Numbered from the stretch's first letter, positions 17,721 through 29,300 are shown. The stretch is 34,428 nt of DNA from Marinobacter sp. (GCA_018623515.1 JAAZVL010000015.1:1-34428), one strand, 5' to 3'. Numbers and translations are program-made. Notes: generated by a model from the letters alone, not told the origin.

Positions 17721-19001
17721 ATGGATGATGTAGCAAGCCAGTTCATCACGTCCAATCAAACCATCCTCAACCTGGCTGTGGCGCTGCTCCTGGGCGCCAT
17801 TATCGGCCTGGAACGAGGCTGGGATGCCCGCGAACAGAAGGCGGGAGAGCGTATCGCCGGCATCCGTACCTTTGCCCTTATCGGTTTGCTTGGCGGCATC
17901 TCCGGTGTATTGGCACGGGAAATTACCGAATGGGCCTTCCCTGTGCTGCTGATCTGTGTCGTGGCCATGGGCATTGTTGCCTACAGCGAGCGCCTCGAAC
18001 ACATCCGAAACTTCAGTATCACCGGTATGGTCGGCATGGTGCTGACGTTCTGTTTCGGAACCATCGCGGTGGTTGTGGACCCGGTCATGGCTACCGCGGC
18101 GGCGGTAGTTACCGCCATTATCCTCGACAACAAGGAAGAGATTCACGGCTGGGTCAACAAACTCAAGGCCCACGAGCTCGACGCGGCCCTCAAACTTCTG
18201 CTGATTTCCGTCGTGATGCTGCCACTTCTGCCGGACGAAGCCATGGGCCCCGGGGGTGTACTCAATCCCCGTGAAATCTGGTGGATGGTGGTGATGATTG
18301 CCTCCATCTCGTTTGTCGGCTATTTCGCGATCCGGGTAGCCGGGACCCGCAGGGGGATCCTTTTCACCAGCCTGTTTGCCGGCCTCAGCTCTTCCACAGC
18401 GCTGACCCTGCACTTTGCCAGGCAGTCGGCGCGCACCCCGGAACTGAGCCCGCAGTTCGCCTCCGGCATCCTGATTGCCTGCGGCACCATGTTTCCCCGC
18501 ATCCTGGTCTACTGTTTCGTGATCAACCGCGACCTCCTTCCCTTGCTGATCTGGCCGGTTGTGATTATGACAGGGCTGCTCTATGGCCCGGCACTGCTGA
18601 TCTGGCGACGCAACTCGGAAAAACTGAAAGTCTCCCAACCGACCCTGAACCAGAATCCTCTGGACCTCACCTCAGCGCTGGTGTTCGGCCTGCTGCTGAC
18701 CGCCATCCTCCTGCTCGGAGAATTCCTGAAGAACTGGCTGGGCGATGCCGGTATTTATCTGTTGGCAGCCAGCTCCGGTGTCGCCGATGTCGATGCCATC
18801 ACCCTCTCGCTAACCCGCATGTCCAACGACTCTCTGGCGATGGGTACGGCGGTCGTCGGGATTGTCCTGGCCGCCGCCGTCAACAACCTGGTGAAATCGG
18901 GCATGGCCTGGGGCATCGGCAACCGCCGGATGGGGCTGTTGGTGGGCGGACCAATGGTGGTCTCTCTGGTGGCCGGCCTGGCCGTTGCCTGGTATCAGTG
19001 A
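17721..19001 (+). CDS. MgtC/SapB family membrane protein with C-terminal DUF4010-type region
   Basis: LLGAIIGLERGWDAREQKAGERIAGIRTFALIGLLGGISG (MgtC motif); SSGVADVDAITLSLTRMS in the C-terminal membrane domain. Confidence 0.88.
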   Translation: MDDVASQFITSNQTILNLAVALLLGAIIGLERGWDAREQKAGERIAGIRTFALIGLLGGISGVLAREITEWAFPVLLICVVAMGIVAYSERLEHIRNFSITGMVGMVLTFCFGTIAVVVDPVMATAAAVVTAIILDNKEEIHGWVNKLKAHELDAALKLLLISVVMLPLLPDEAMGPGGVLNPREIWWMVVMIASISFVGYFAIRVAGTRRGILFTSLFAGLSSSTALTLHFARQSARTPELSPQFASGILIACGTMFPRILVYCFVINRDLLPLLIWPVVIMTGLLYGPALLIWRRNSEKLKVSQPTLNQNPLDLTSALVFGLLLTAILLLGEFLKNWLGDAGIYLLAASSGVADVDAITLSLTRMSNDSLAMGTAVVGIVLAAAVNNLVKSGMAWGIGNRRMGLLVGGPMVVSLVAGLAVAWYQ

Positions 19002-19012
19002 CCTGACAGAGG

Positions 19013-19663
19013 CTAACCGGCCTTCCGGAAGGTCAGGTTGTACCGGCAGTCACCGGTCAAGGGGTGGTCACCGGCCTTGAGGGTCAGAACCCCATGGTAA
19101 TTGCGTCGTGCCCGGCCACCCCAGACCACCACATCGCCATGCCCGAGCGGCACTCGCACCGGCCGGTCACTGCGGCGGGATCCACCAAACTGGAAAACAA
19201 TGGGCAGACCGAGTGACACGGACACAATGGGCTGGCTGAAGTCCTGCTCATCCCGATCCTGGTGCAACCCCATTTTTGCGCCCGGGCGATAACGGTTGAT
19301 CAGGCAGGCATCGGGAACAAAATCCTCGAACCCGGCTTCCAAAGCGGCCTCTTTCGCCAGGGCCAGAAACCGTTCCGGCATGGCGGGCCAGGGTTGGCCG
19401 GTGACCGGATCCCGGGCTTCGTAGCGATATCCCCGGCGATCGGTGATCCAACCCATCTCGCCACAACAGGTCATCGCCGCAGACATGGCATGACCGCCAG
19501 GAGTTTCCATATGGCGGAAAGGCGAGCAGGAGGCAACCTGATCAATAGCCGCCAACAGGGCCGGTGCAGCCTCTGCTGCAAAGCTCCTGAGTACCACAGC
19601 GCCTTCGGCAATGACTTCCCGAGCCGGCTCTGGGGTCTCGTTATCAAACAGATCAAAGGTCAT
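19013..19663 (-). CDS. alkB: DNA oxidative demethylase AlkB
   Basis: CLINRYRPGAKMGLHQDRDEQDFSQPIVSVSLGLPIVFQFGG..HGDVVVWGGRARRNYHGV: Fe(II)/2OG HxD..H and RxxxxxR motifs of AlkB. Confidence 0.95.
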   Translation of the reverse strand: MTFDLFDNETPEPAREVIAEGAVVLRSFAAEAAPALLAAIDQVASCSPFRHMETPGGHAMSAAMTCCGEMGWITDRRGYRYEARDPVTGQPWPAMPERFLALAKEAALEAGFEDFVPDACLINRYRPGAKMGLHQDRDEQDFSQPIVSVSLGLPIVFQFGGSRRSDRPVRVPLGHGDVVVWGGRARRNYHGVLTLKAGDHPLTGDCRYNLTFRKAG

Positions 19664-19746
19664 AACTTACGACTTTGTATGGAAAAACCGGCATATCGCG
19701 CTTGAACAGTCTACCCTTAAAACGGACTTTCAAGTAAGGATGAACA

Positions 19747-22575
19747 ATGCATCTCAAGAGCCAGTCGGCCCAGATTTCCCTGGCTTTACTGATTGCCTCG
19801 GCCATTACCTCCGGCATGCTGGTACTTGCCATGGTCCTGCTGGGGCAGAGCTTCCATGGCATGGAGAGCGCCAAGATCTCGGCCGCCGGCGCAACGGCAC
19901 GGCAGCTGGCCGTTAGCGTTGACGATCGCATCAATGCCATCACCGCCCCACCCTCAACGGCCCTCGCGGTTCTGAGCCATGATCCGCTGGCCACAAGCCA
20001 GACCAACGACGAGCGGATGGAACGCCTCGACGTACTCGCTGACATACTGCAGAGCAGCGATATTGTCAGTGCTGTCTATGCCGGCTGGGGCGATGGAGAC
20101 TTCTTCCTGCTGCGCAAGGTCCGCAGCTCCGGCACCCTGCAATTCCCCGATGCACCAGAAGGAACGGCCTACCTGCTGCAAACCGTGAACCGGGACGCCG
20201 GCAGCGTTACCGGCGAATGGCAGTTTTACGATGCCGGGATGAAACTGATCGGTCGCAGACAGGTGCCCGACTACACCTTTGACCCGAGAACCCGCCCCTG
20301 GTTCGAGGCGGCCGCAACCTCCCCCAAGACAGAATTGTCCGCTCCCTATGTGTTCTTTACCACCCAGGAAACCGGTCTCACGCTCTCTCGTCGCAGCACC
20401 GGTTTCGACTCCGGAGCCGGCTCGGCTGTCTTTGGCATCGATGTCACCGTCACCGATCTGGGTGCCCATCTGAACGAGTTGCGCCAGACCCCGGGGACCC
20501 GGATTGCCATCGTCAACCAGCAGGGGCGGATACTCGCGGATTCCTCCGGCCGGGCCGAAGCCGGCGAAGTCATTACCGCAGTCCTGAACCAGGCCGGCCA
20601 GCGGGCCGCTGGCGCCCCGGTCTCCCTGTTCAATGCACAGGACAGAAGCTGGTATGGCATCCGCGAACCCCTGGACGCGCTGGCCGACGAACAGCTTCAG
20701 GTGGCTGTGGCCATTCCCTCGGACGAACTGCTGGCCGATGTCTGGGCCGCGCTGACCCGACAAACCCTGATCGCCGGGGGCATCGGCATCGCTCTGCTGG
20801 TGGTTGCCTGGTTCCTCGGGCGACGCGTGGGCCGGCCCCTGGAGAAACTGACCGAACAGGTTGGCAGGCTGTCCCGCTTCCGGTTCGACACCCAGATCCG
20901 CTCGGACTCCCATATCCGCGAAGCCCACCAGCTGGGCGTTGCCCTCGATGACATGTCGAGCACTATCCGCAGCTTTCAGAATATTGCCTCGGTACTCAAC
21001 CGGGGCCAGGATCTGAACCAGTTATTGCGGGACATCCTGGAGCACATCGTCCATATCGTGGGCCAGGAGCGCGGCGGCATCTACCTGTTCAGCAAGCAGG
21101 AGCAGGATCTTCGCCTTGCCGTTGACCAGCACGCCGGACTCCCTGAACGCATCGAAAATATCAACACCAACATCGATGACAGCGACCTGATCCGCGAATT
21201 ACGCCAGCACATCGGTGGCCACCCGGTTTTCGCGATTCTCCGCAACCGCCGAAAAAAGCTGGTAGGGGTGCTGGTGATCGAAATGGAGTTTGGCGAACAC
21301 ACCCATCTCAGCGACGACCTCATTGTCTTTGTCGATGAAATCGCGGGCTCAGCGGCCGTTGCCATCGAGACCCGGGAATTGCTGGAAAGCCAGCAGGCTC
21401 TGCTGGAGGGCATCATTCGGCTGGTGGCCAACGCCATTGACGCCAAGTCGCCCTACACCGGCGGGCACTGCGAGCGGGTGCCCAAACTGGCGCAGATGAT
21501 CCTGGCGGAAGCCGAGGCCAGCAACGAAGGCCGGTTTGCCAGCTTCTCGATGAACGAGGACGAACGCCATGAGTTCGAACTGGCGGCCTGGCTCCACGAC
21601 TGCGGCAAGATCACCAGCCCGGAATACGTGGTAGACAAGGCGGTGAAGCTGGAAACCCTCCACAATCGAATTCACGAGATTCGCACCCGTTTTGAAGTGC
21701 TGAACCGGGATGCCGAGATCACCTACCTGCGGGCTGTCCTTGAGGGCAAGGATGAAGCCCTTGCCCGGGAACAGCGTGATCGCGCCCGGTCCAGACTGCA
21801 GGAAGAGTTTGCCTTCCTCGCGCAGGCCAACAGGGGCGGAGAGTCGATGAGTGAGGCGGATATCGAACGCATCCGAACCATTGGTCAACAAACCTGGCAA
21901 AGGCATTTCAGCGACCGCATGGGCCTGTCCTCGGACGAACAGCAACGACTGACCGATGTTCCTGAACCTGCCCTGCCCGCGACGGAGTACTTGCTGGCCG
22001 ACAAGCCCGAACATCTCCAACCCTGGGGAGATCACCGCCCACCGGTGGAAAAGGACGATCCCCGTAACGTCTGGGGCTTTGACATGAAACTGCCCGAACA
22101 TGCCTACAACCGCGGCGAGATCCATAACCTGACCGTCGCCAAAGGCACCCTCACCGAAGAGGAGCGGTTCAAGATCAACGAGCACATCGTACAGACCATC
22201 TGCATGCTCGATGCCCTGCCCCTGCCTGATCGCCTGGCCAATGTGCCCCGCCTGGCCGGCACTCACCATGAGCGGATGGATGGAAAAGGCTACCCATGTG
22301 GGCTGACCGCCGAGCAGATGGGCATCCCGGAACGCATCATGGCCGTGGCCGATGTGTTCGAAGCCCTGACCGCAGTCGACCGGCCCTACAAGGAAGGCAA
22401 GACGCTCACCCAGGCACTGACCATCATGGCCGGCATGGTCGATAACGGCCACATCGATCGCGATACGTTTGAGCTGTTTATCCGCTCCGGCATCTACCGG
22501 CGTTATGCCGAGCAACACCTGCGGACGGAACAGATCGATGAGGTCGATGAAAGCCTGTTCATGAATCGAAACTGA
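19747..22575 (+). CDS. Membrane sensor HD-GYP phosphohydrolase (TM - dCache-like - TM - HAMP - GAF - HD-GYP)
   Basis: Two TM segments flank a periplasmic sensor; HAMP-like GRPLEKLTEQVGRLSRFRF; LHDCGKIT and THHERMDGKGYPCGL..RIMAVADVFEALTAVDRPYK. Confidence 0.9.
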   Translation: MHLKSQSAQISLALLIASAITSGMLVLAMVLLGQSFHGMESAKISAAGATARQLAVSVDDRINAITAPPSTALAVLSHDPLATSQTNDERMERLDVLADILQSSDIVSAVYAGWGDGDFFLLRKVRSSGTLQFPDAPEGTAYLLQTVNRDAGSVTGEWQFYDAGMKLIGRRQVPDYTFDPRTRPWFEAAATSPKTELSAPYVFFTTQETGLTLSRRSTGFDSGAGSAVFGIDVTVTDLGAHLNELRQTPGTRIAIVNQQGRILADSSGRAEAGEVITAVLNQAGQRAAGAPVSLFNAQDRSWYGIREPLDALADEQLQVAVAIPSDELLADVWAALTRQTLIAGGIGIALLVVAWFLGRRVGRPLEKLTEQVGRLSRFRFDTQIRSDSHIREAHQLGVALDDMSSTIRSFQNIASVLNRGQDLNQLLRDILEHIVHIVGQERGGIYLFSKQEQDLRLAVDQHAGLPERIENINTNIDDSDLIRELRQHIGGHPVFAILRNRRKKLVGVLVIEMEFGEHTHLSDDLIVFVDEIAGSAAVAIETRELLESQQALLEGIIRLVANAIDAKSPYTGGHCERVPKLAQMILAEAEASNEGRFASFSMNEDERHEFELAAWLHDCGKITSPEYVVDKAVKLETLHNRIHEIRTRFEVLNRDAEITYLRAVLEGKDEALAREQRDRARSRLQEEFAFLAQANRGGESMSEADIERIRTIGQQTWQRHFSDRMGLSSDEQQRLTDVPEPALPATEYLLADKPEHLQPWGDHRPPVEKDDPRNVWGFDMKLPEHAYNRGEIHNLTVAKGTLTEEERFKINEHIVQTICMLDALPLPDRLANVPRLAGTHHERMDGKGYPCGLTAEQMGIPERIMAVADVFEALTAVDRPYKEGKTLTQALTIMAGMVDNGHIDRDTFELFIRSGIYRRYAEQHLRTEQIDEVDESLFMNRN

Positions 22576-22625
22576 AAAACCCGTATATTCTCAAGTCGTA
22601 TTTTTGCTGGACCAAGGACAACCTG

Positions 22626-23405
22626 ATGCTGTTTGCATTCATTATCGGCGGCCTGATTGGCTACGCATTCGGAAAATTTACCGGATTTCTCATCGGTGCC
22701 GCCCTCGGCGCGTTCCTGTTCAATCGTGCCAAAGCCCGACTGATCGGCAAGCTCCAGAACATCCAGAGCGGATTCCTCGAGTCGGTGTTCGCGGTGATGG
22801 GCGCATTGTGCAAGGCGGACGGGGTGGTCACCCGGGATGAAATCCAGATGGCCGAATCCATGTTTGCGCGCTTCCGGCTCAATCATAAGCAGCGGGAAGC
22901 TGCCAAGCAGGCGTTCAACCGGGGCAAATCGGCGGGTTTTGACCTGGATGCCGAACTGGACCGGTTCATGCGACTGAGCGCGCGCCAGCCGGCACTGCTG
23001 CAGATGTTCCTTCAGGTGCAGGTGTCCGCGGTCGCCGCCGACGGTGTGGTCCATCCGGAAGAACACCAGATGCTGGTGCGCATTGCCCGCAGGCTGGGGC
23101 TGCCGGAAAGCCAGGTCGACCAGCTGGAAGCCATGCTGCGTGGCGCCCATGCCGGGCAGGCAGGCGCAGGGCAGCGCTCCACCCGGGATCAACTCGACGA
23201 TGCCTACAAGGCACTGGGCGTTTCACCGTCCGCCAGTGACGACGAAATCAAGAAGGCCTACCGCAAACTGATGAGTGAAAACCACCCGGACAAACTGGCC
23301 GGCAAGGGCCTGCCCGAGAGCATGCGGGAAATGGCCGAGGAGCGGACCCGCGAGATCAGCCACGCCTACGACGTCATCAAGGACGCCCGTAAAAAAGCCG
23401 GTTAA
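22626..23405 (+). CDS. djlA: DjlA-like co-chaperone (N-terminal TM, TerB-like domain, C-terminal J domain)
   Basis: N-terminal Gly-rich TM (GGLIGYAFGKFTGFLIGAALGAFLF); ADGVVTRDEI; J domain DDAYKALGVSPSASDDEIKKAYRKLMSENHPDKLAGKGLPE. Confidence 0.92.
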   Translation: MLFAFIIGGLIGYAFGKFTGFLIGAALGAFLFNRAKARLIGKLQNIQSGFLESVFAVMGALCKADGVVTRDEIQMAESMFARFRLNHKQREAAKQAFNRGKSAGFDLDAELDRFMRLSARQPALLQMFLQVQVSAVAADGVVHPEEHQMLVRIARRLGLPESQVDQLEAMLRGAHAGQAGAGQRSTRDQLDDAYKALGVSPSASDDEIKKAYRKLMSENHPDKLAGKGLPESMREMAEERTREISHAYDVIKDARKKAG

Positions 23406-23408
23406 GCT

Positions 23409-24017
23409 TCAAAACCAGCGCGGCACGCGGTTCCGGTACTGTTCGTAGGCCTCACCGAACTGCTGTGCAAGCGCTTTCTCCTCCTCCCGCGCCTGCCGCA
23501 CGATCACGGTCACCCCGGTGACCAGACACACCAGTGAAAACACGCTGGGCACTGCCAGGAAAAAGCCAAGCTGGCCTGCGATGACGGCCATGAACAATGG
23601 ATTGCGGCTTCGGGAGAAAGGGCCCGAGGTGAGGAGCTTCTGACGCCCCTGCCCGGACTCGATACCCGAGCGCCAGTCCTCGTGCATATAAGCCTGCAGG
23701 TAGTTCACAACCGCAAAGGAACCCAGCAGCAACAGCATGCCTGCCAGCAGGACCGGCCACTGATACAGCGGGCCGAATACCCCGAGCCATGGATCGATGT
23801 CGGCAAATATCCGAACCACGCAAACGCCCAGAATGGCCGCCCGGAACAGATTGAAGGTATGGCGGTGCCACCAGGGGGCGGAGCCGCGCTTGCCGTAGTT
23901 GATGTGGGAAAACTTGAGCCGGTCATAGAGCCCGAGCGTCCGGCCGGCAAACTGCAGGCCGATCATCAGGAAAAAGATGCCCAGGAAATGCCTGACCAGC
24001 GGTTCTATAAGGTCCAT
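23409..24017 (-). CDS. Isoprenylcysteine carboxyl methyltransferase/PEMT-like integral membrane methyltransferase family protein
   Basis: 202 aa polytopic protein; LLTSGPFSRSRNPLFMAVIAGQLGFFL and REEEKALAQQFGEAYEQYRNRVPRWF. Confidence 0.85.
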   Translation of the reverse strand: MDLIEPLVRHFLGIFFLMIGLQFAGRTLGLYDRLKFSHINYGKRGSAPWWHRHTFNLFRAAILGVCVVRIFADIDPWLGVFGPLYQWPVLLAGMLLLLGSFAVVNYLQAYMHEDWRSGIESGQGRQKLLTSGPFSRSRNPLFMAVIAGQLGFFLAVPSVFSLVCLVTGVTVIVRQAREEEKALAQQFGEAYEQYRNRVPRWF

Positions 24018-24160
24018 CAGGTGCGCTTACTGGAGAATTGATCTGCAAGCTTATTATCTGAAACCACTCATGAAAAGAGTCTTCTTACTTCCTGAAATGA
24101 CATGTCGTCACGTTATGGAATCAGCTAGAGTTGCAGGAGAATTCTGAAGGAGCTCAACCC

Positions 24161-25648
24161 ATGTCCAGCCCAGACCTGCCAGAGACCGTGCACGCCTTTT
24201 CCGATGACGCCCTGGGGCATGACGATGCCACTGCCCTGGCACAACGGCTCCGCCGCCGGGAAGTCTCCAATGCCGAGGTAACGGAAGCAGCGATCCGGCG
24301 GGCCCGGAGGGTCGAACCGAAGCTGAATGGCATAGTGGCGGACAGCTACAATCAGGCCCTGGAAGCGGCCAGACGACTGGATAACGAACGGCCGGGGGGC
24401 AACCCCGGGTTCTTCCGGGGCGTGCCCACCTTCATCAAGGACAACCTGAATGTGGCTGGACTACCCACCCGGCACGGCTCGGCCGCAATCCCGCCAAACA
24501 CCGCACCCGACACCAGCCCCTTTGCCCAGCAGATGCTGGTTCAGGGCTACGTCTGCCTGGGCAAGAGTTCGATGCCCGAGTTCGGTTTCAACGCCACAAC
24601 CGAGCCAGCGCACGCCGAGCCGACCCGCAATCCATGGAACCTGGCCTATTCCACGGGCGCTTCGTCCGGCGGATCAGCCGCGCTCGTCGCCGCTGGCGTG
24701 GTTCCGGTCGCCCACGCCAACGATGGCGGCGGTTCGATTCGAATTCCTGCCGCCTGCTGTGGTCTGGTGGGGCTCAAACCCACCCGGGGCCGCCTGGTGG
24801 ACAACGATGCGGTTCATTCCCTGCCCATTAATATTATCAGCGACGGCATTGTCAGTCGTTCGGTACGGGACACGGCGAATTTCCTGGCCGAGGCGGAGTT
24901 CTGGTTCAGCAACCCGAAGCTGCCGGCTGTCGGCCGGGTCGAGGGAGCTTCAGGCAACAAACTCCGGATCGGGCTGGTGCTCGACTCGATCAACGGCCAC
25001 CGGACCGACGATGTGACCCGCAAAACCGTGGAGGCGACTGCCCGGCACCTCGAGCGCCTGGGCCATCAGATTGAACCTGTTGCAGTACCCGTGCCGGAAA
25101 GCTTTCCCGATGATTTTGCCCTGTACTGGGCCCTGCTCGCGTTCGGCGTGAAGGCCAACGGCCACAAACTACTCAATCCGGCGTTCGACAAACGCCAGGT
25201 GGACGGCCTCACCAACGGCCTGACGAAGATGTTCAAACACAACTTCTGGCGCCTGCCCGGAGCCCTGTGGCGACTCAGGCGCTCGGCGAGGGATTATGCC
25301 CGGGCCATGGCCGGCTACGATGCGGTACTGACCCCGGTGCTCGCACACACCACGCCGCCTCTGGGTCACCTGAGCCCAGATGTGCCCTTCGAGACCCTGT
25401 TCGAGCGTCTCACCCGATACGTCAACTTCACGCCGCTGGCCAACGCCACTGGCGCGCCGGCCATTTCGCTGCCGGCAGGACTGACAGAGGATAATCTGCC
25501 GGTGTCGGTCCAGTTGATGGGCAAGCACGGAGGAGAAGCTACCTTGCTGGACCTCGCCTTTGCCCTTGAAGCGGAGCAGCCCTGGCCCGGGCTGTGGCAA
25601 CAGGCACAGTCGGTTCAGGCCGAGGAAATCGCTTCGGCCAGCGGATAA
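24161..25648 (+). CDS. Amidase (amidase signature family); ATG at 24161 preferred
   Basis: [70 protein letters not shown] (amidase signature; Lys/cis-Ser/Ser triad). Confidence 0.95.
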   Translation: MSSPDLPETVHAFSDDALGHDDATALAQRLRRREVSNAEVTEAAIRRARRVEPKLNGIVADSYNQALEAARRLDNERPGGNPGFFRGVPTFIKDNLNVAGLPTRHGSAAIPPNTAPDTSPFAQQMLVQGYVCLGKSSMPEFGFNATTEPAHAEPTRNPWNLAYSTGASSGGSAALVAAGVVPVAHANDGGGSIRIPAACCGLVGLKPTRGRLVDNDAVHSLPINIISDGIVSRSVRDTANFLAEAEFWFSNPKLPAVGRVEGASGNKLRIGLVLDSINGHRTDDVTRKTVEATARHLERLGHQIEPVAVPVPESFPDDFALYWALLAFGVKANGHKLLNPAFDKRQVDGLTNGLTKMFKHNFWRLPGALWRLRRSARDYARAMAGYDAVLTPVLAHTTPPLGHLSPDVPFETLFERLTRYVNFTPLANATGAPAISLPAGLTEDNLPVSVQLMGKHGGEATLLDLAFALEAEQPWPGLWQQAQSVQAEEIASASG

Positions 25649-26376
25649 CAGAAGCCCGTAAATACCGTCGACATCACCTGCAGAAAACTCTGCTCCAGTG
25701 GGGCTTCAAAGGTCATCCTGTCGCCTGTTACCGGGTGGGTGAAGGCCATCCGCGTCGCGGCCAGCATAAGCCGACCTTCCCCGAAGCGTTCGGCAAAGTA
25801 ACGGTTATGACGCCCCCGCCCGTGATTGGCATCGCCAATGATGGGATGACTGATGTGTTTCATGTGACGACGCAGCTGATGTTTTCGGCCTGTTTCCGGG
25901 TATAGCTCCACCATGGCATAGCGGCTGGTCGGGTACTTCTCAATGGCCACAGGAATCTCGGTGGTGGCCAGGGTGCGGTACCGGGTCCGTGCCTCCCGGA
26001 CCGGCTGTTCCTGCCCTTTCCGCCGCCGGTCTTCCGGCTCTTCCCGCAGCGGGTGATCAATCTCGCCCTCGCCAGGTGGCCAGCCGCGAACCATCGTGAG
26101 GTAGGTCTTGCTCACTTCTCCGGCCATCATGGCCAGACCGAGGCGCCGAGCAGTCTCCGGATCCCGGGCGAACACCAGAATCCCCGAGGTGGGCCGGTCG
26201 AGGCGGTGTACCGGGTAGACATGCCCGCCGCCGTTCAGGGCGCGGGCGTATTGTAGGGCAAACTCGGTTTCATGCCTGTCGATGGGGCTACGGTGGACCA
26301 GAAGGCCGGCGGGCTTATGGACCACCAGCAGTTGCGCGTCGCGGTATAGCTCCTGGAGCGGGTTACTTTTCGTCAT
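25615..26376 (-). CDS. truC: RNA pseudouridine synthase, TruC-like
   Basis: LLVVHKPAGLLVHRSPIDRHETEFA, YPVHRLDRPTSGILVFA (HRLDxxTSG catalytic motif), GRKHQLRRHMKHISHPIIGDANHGRGRHNR; start MTKSNPL at 26376. Confidence 0.92.
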   Translation of the reverse strand: MTKSNPLQELYRDAQLLVVHKPAGLLVHRSPIDRHETEFALQYARALNGGGHVYPVHRLDRPTSGILVFARDPETARRLGLAMMAGEVSKTYLTMVRGWPPGEGEIDHPLREEPEDRRRKGQEQPVREARTRYRTLATTEIPVAIEKYPTSRYAMVELYPETGRKHQLRRHMKHISHPIIGDANHGRGRHNRYFAERFGEGRLMLAATRMAFTHPVTGDRMTFEAPLEQSFLQVMSTVFTGFCYPLAEAISSA

Positions 26377-26380
26377 GGCC

Positions 26381-29300
26381 CTACCCCGCCTCCGGCTGCA
26401 ACCGGCCGGTGAGCTGCCGCACTTTCCGCCCGGTTTTCTCGCCAAGCACCAGCAAGGACGGCGTCAATAGCAAGGTCAGGATAGTCGCAAAGCCCAGGCC
26501 ACCGGCAATCGCACTGGAGAGCTGGGTCCACCACTGGGTGGACGGCGCACCAAGGCCCAAAGACGGACTGAGCAGATCGACATTGATGCCCAATACCATC
26601 GGCATCAGACCCAAAACCGTCGTGATCGCAGTCAGCAGGACCGGGCGCAAACGCAGGCATCCGGTTTCCAGGGCCGCCTCATAGGGTGACAGCCCGTCCC
26701 AGCGCATCTGATTGTAGGTATCGATCAGGATGATGTTGTTGTTCACCACGATGCCCGCCAGGGCAATGATCCCCATGCCGACCATTACGATGCCGAAGGG
26801 TTGGCCATTGAGCAGCAGCCCGATCAGCACACCCGCGGTGGACAGCACGATGGCCGAGAGGATCAGGAAGGTCTGGTACAGCGAGTTGAACTGGGTCACC
26901 AGGATCAGGAGCATCAGGCCGATAGCGACCAGGAATGCCGTGGTCAGGAACGATGCCGCCTGCTGCTGATCCTCGCTCTCTCCTGCGAAGGCAACAGTGA
27001 CGCCCTCCGGGGGTTCCGGCATCTGCTCCTGCAGCACCTGCAGCATTTCATCCACCTGCCGGCCCGGCGCCAGGTCAGATTTGATGGTTACCGTGCGCTG
27101 ACCATCAACCCGCACGATGCTGCCGGTCTTGTCTCCCGGCTCCAGGTTGACGAATTCGGAAAGTGGAACCTGACCCCGGGAAGTATTGATGGTCTGGCGC
27201 TCCAGCTGATCCAGCTCCCGCCAGTTGTTGGGAACCCGCACGGCGATGTCCACCTCGTCCCGGACGTCCTCGGGCCGATAAGTGGCCAGCACCAGGCCGT
27301 TGGTGACCAGGCGCACCGCACTGCCGATACTGAGCACGTCGGTGCCGAAGCGTGCTGCCGCTTCCCGGTCGACCTTGAGCTGCCATTCAATGCCCGGCAG
27401 GCTGCGGTCGTCCTCGATTTCCACGAACCCGTCCAGGGTGCGCATGCGGTCCTCGACGGCATCCACAAAGCCATTGAGCTGGCCGTTATCGCGACTGCTC
27501 ACCTGGATCTCGATCGGCTTGCCCTCGGCCGGCCCGCCCTCCTGTTTGCGGAATTCCAGCTCGATGCCGGGGATATCGGCTGTCCGTTCCCGGAAGTCCT
27601 CCAGAATTGCGCTGGCAGGCCTGCGGGTGAACCAGTCGGTGAACTGGAACTGCAACACTCCGATCACATCCGGCGCCATCCGGGTGTTGTTATTGAGCAT
27701 GGAACGGGCGTAGAGCGCCTTCACCTCAGGCATCCCCTGCAGACGCTGCTCCACCTCCCGGACGATGGCATCACGTTCCCAGACGGACAGATCGCCCCGG
27801 GCCCGAACCTGCACCTGGGCGGAATCGGGTTCCACGCTGGGAAAGAATTCAACGCCATGGTTGAAGCGGGCGTAGGCTGCGTAGATCACCACGATCACGA
27901 TCAGCACGCCCACGAGGGTGAGTCCCGGAAACTGCAGCAGGCGGGCCAGCACCAGTCGGTACCCGGCCATCATACGGCCATCAGCATGGGACGCCCGGGC
28001 CCGGCGCCCGCCACTGACACCGCCAAGCACCGGCAGGAATACCAGGGCCATAGCCAGGGACGCACTCAGGCAGATGATCACGGTGATCGGCAGGAACTTC
28101 ATGAACTCACCGACAACGCCCGGCCAGAACAACAGCGGCACGAACACCGCCAGGGTGGTCGCGGTGGAGGCGATAATCGGCCATGCCATGCGGCTTGCCG
28201 CTTCGGCCCAGGCGGAACGCACGGTGCCGCCCTCGGACAGGTTCCGGTCGGCCAGCTCCGACACCACAATCGCGCCGTCCACCAGCATGCCAGCCACCAG
28301 AATGAGGCTGAACAACACGACGATGTTCAGGGTGAGGCCCATGCCCCAGATCACCAGAATCCCGGTCAGGAAGGCGCCGGGAATGGTCAGCCCGACCAGC
28401 AAGGCCGAGCGCGGACCCATGGCGGCGATCACCACGATGATCACCAGCACAATGGCGGTCAGCACGTTGTTGAGCAGATCCGAGAGGATGTCCTGCACCT
28501 CGTCTGACTGATCCATGATGTACCGGATATCGAGGCTCTCCGGCAGCCGCGGGCGGGCCTGCTCGATCAGCTCCCGCACCTGGCCCACAGTTTCGATGAT
28601 GTTGGCGCCGGATCGTTTTGACACTTCCAGCACCAGCGCAGGCTCACCGTTGATGCGTGCAAATCCGGTGGGATCCTTGAAGGTACGCTGGAGCATGGCG
28701 ACATCCCCGAACGTCACCACGGTATCACCGTCCACTTTCACCGGCATGGACATGACGTCTTCGATGTTCTCGATCACCCCGGGCACCTTCAGGGCCATGC
28801 GGCCGTTACCGGTATCGAGGGAGCCTGCAGCCACAAGCTGGTTGTTTCGGGTCACCAGGGAGGCGAGCCGGTCAAAATCGATGCCGTAGCTTTCCAGCAC
28901 CTGGGGATCCACCACGACTTCCAGCTGATCCTCCCGGTCACCACCGATCTCCACCTCCAGCACCTCGGGGATGGCCTCGATGGCATCCTGCAGCCGCCGG
29001 GCGATGGTGATCAGCTCCCGCTCCGATAGCGGCCCGGACAGGCCCACCGACAGCACCGGGAACAGGGACACGTTGATCTCGTTCACCCGCGGCTCGTCCG
29101 CTTCCTGGGGCAGCTTGGTCCGGGCGGTATCCACCTTCTCCCGAACGTCCTGGAGAGCCATGTCCGGATCAAAGCCGGCATCGAACTCCAGCATCACCGA
29201 CGCATGGCCTTCTGAGGCCGTACTGCGCATTTCCTTGATGCCTTCGAGGGAGCGCAGCTCCTGTTCCATCGGTCGCACCAGCAGGCGCTCGGCATCCTCG

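Noticed and set aside
21349-22518. 389-aa - strand ORF opposite the HD-GYP gene
   Set aside because: Shadow ORF; the + strand carries conserved HD-GYP motifs across the same interval.
26801-28507. 568-aa + strand ORF opposite the RND permease gene
   Set aside because: Antisense artefact of high GC and codon bias (His/Gln/Gly-rich); no recognisable domain.
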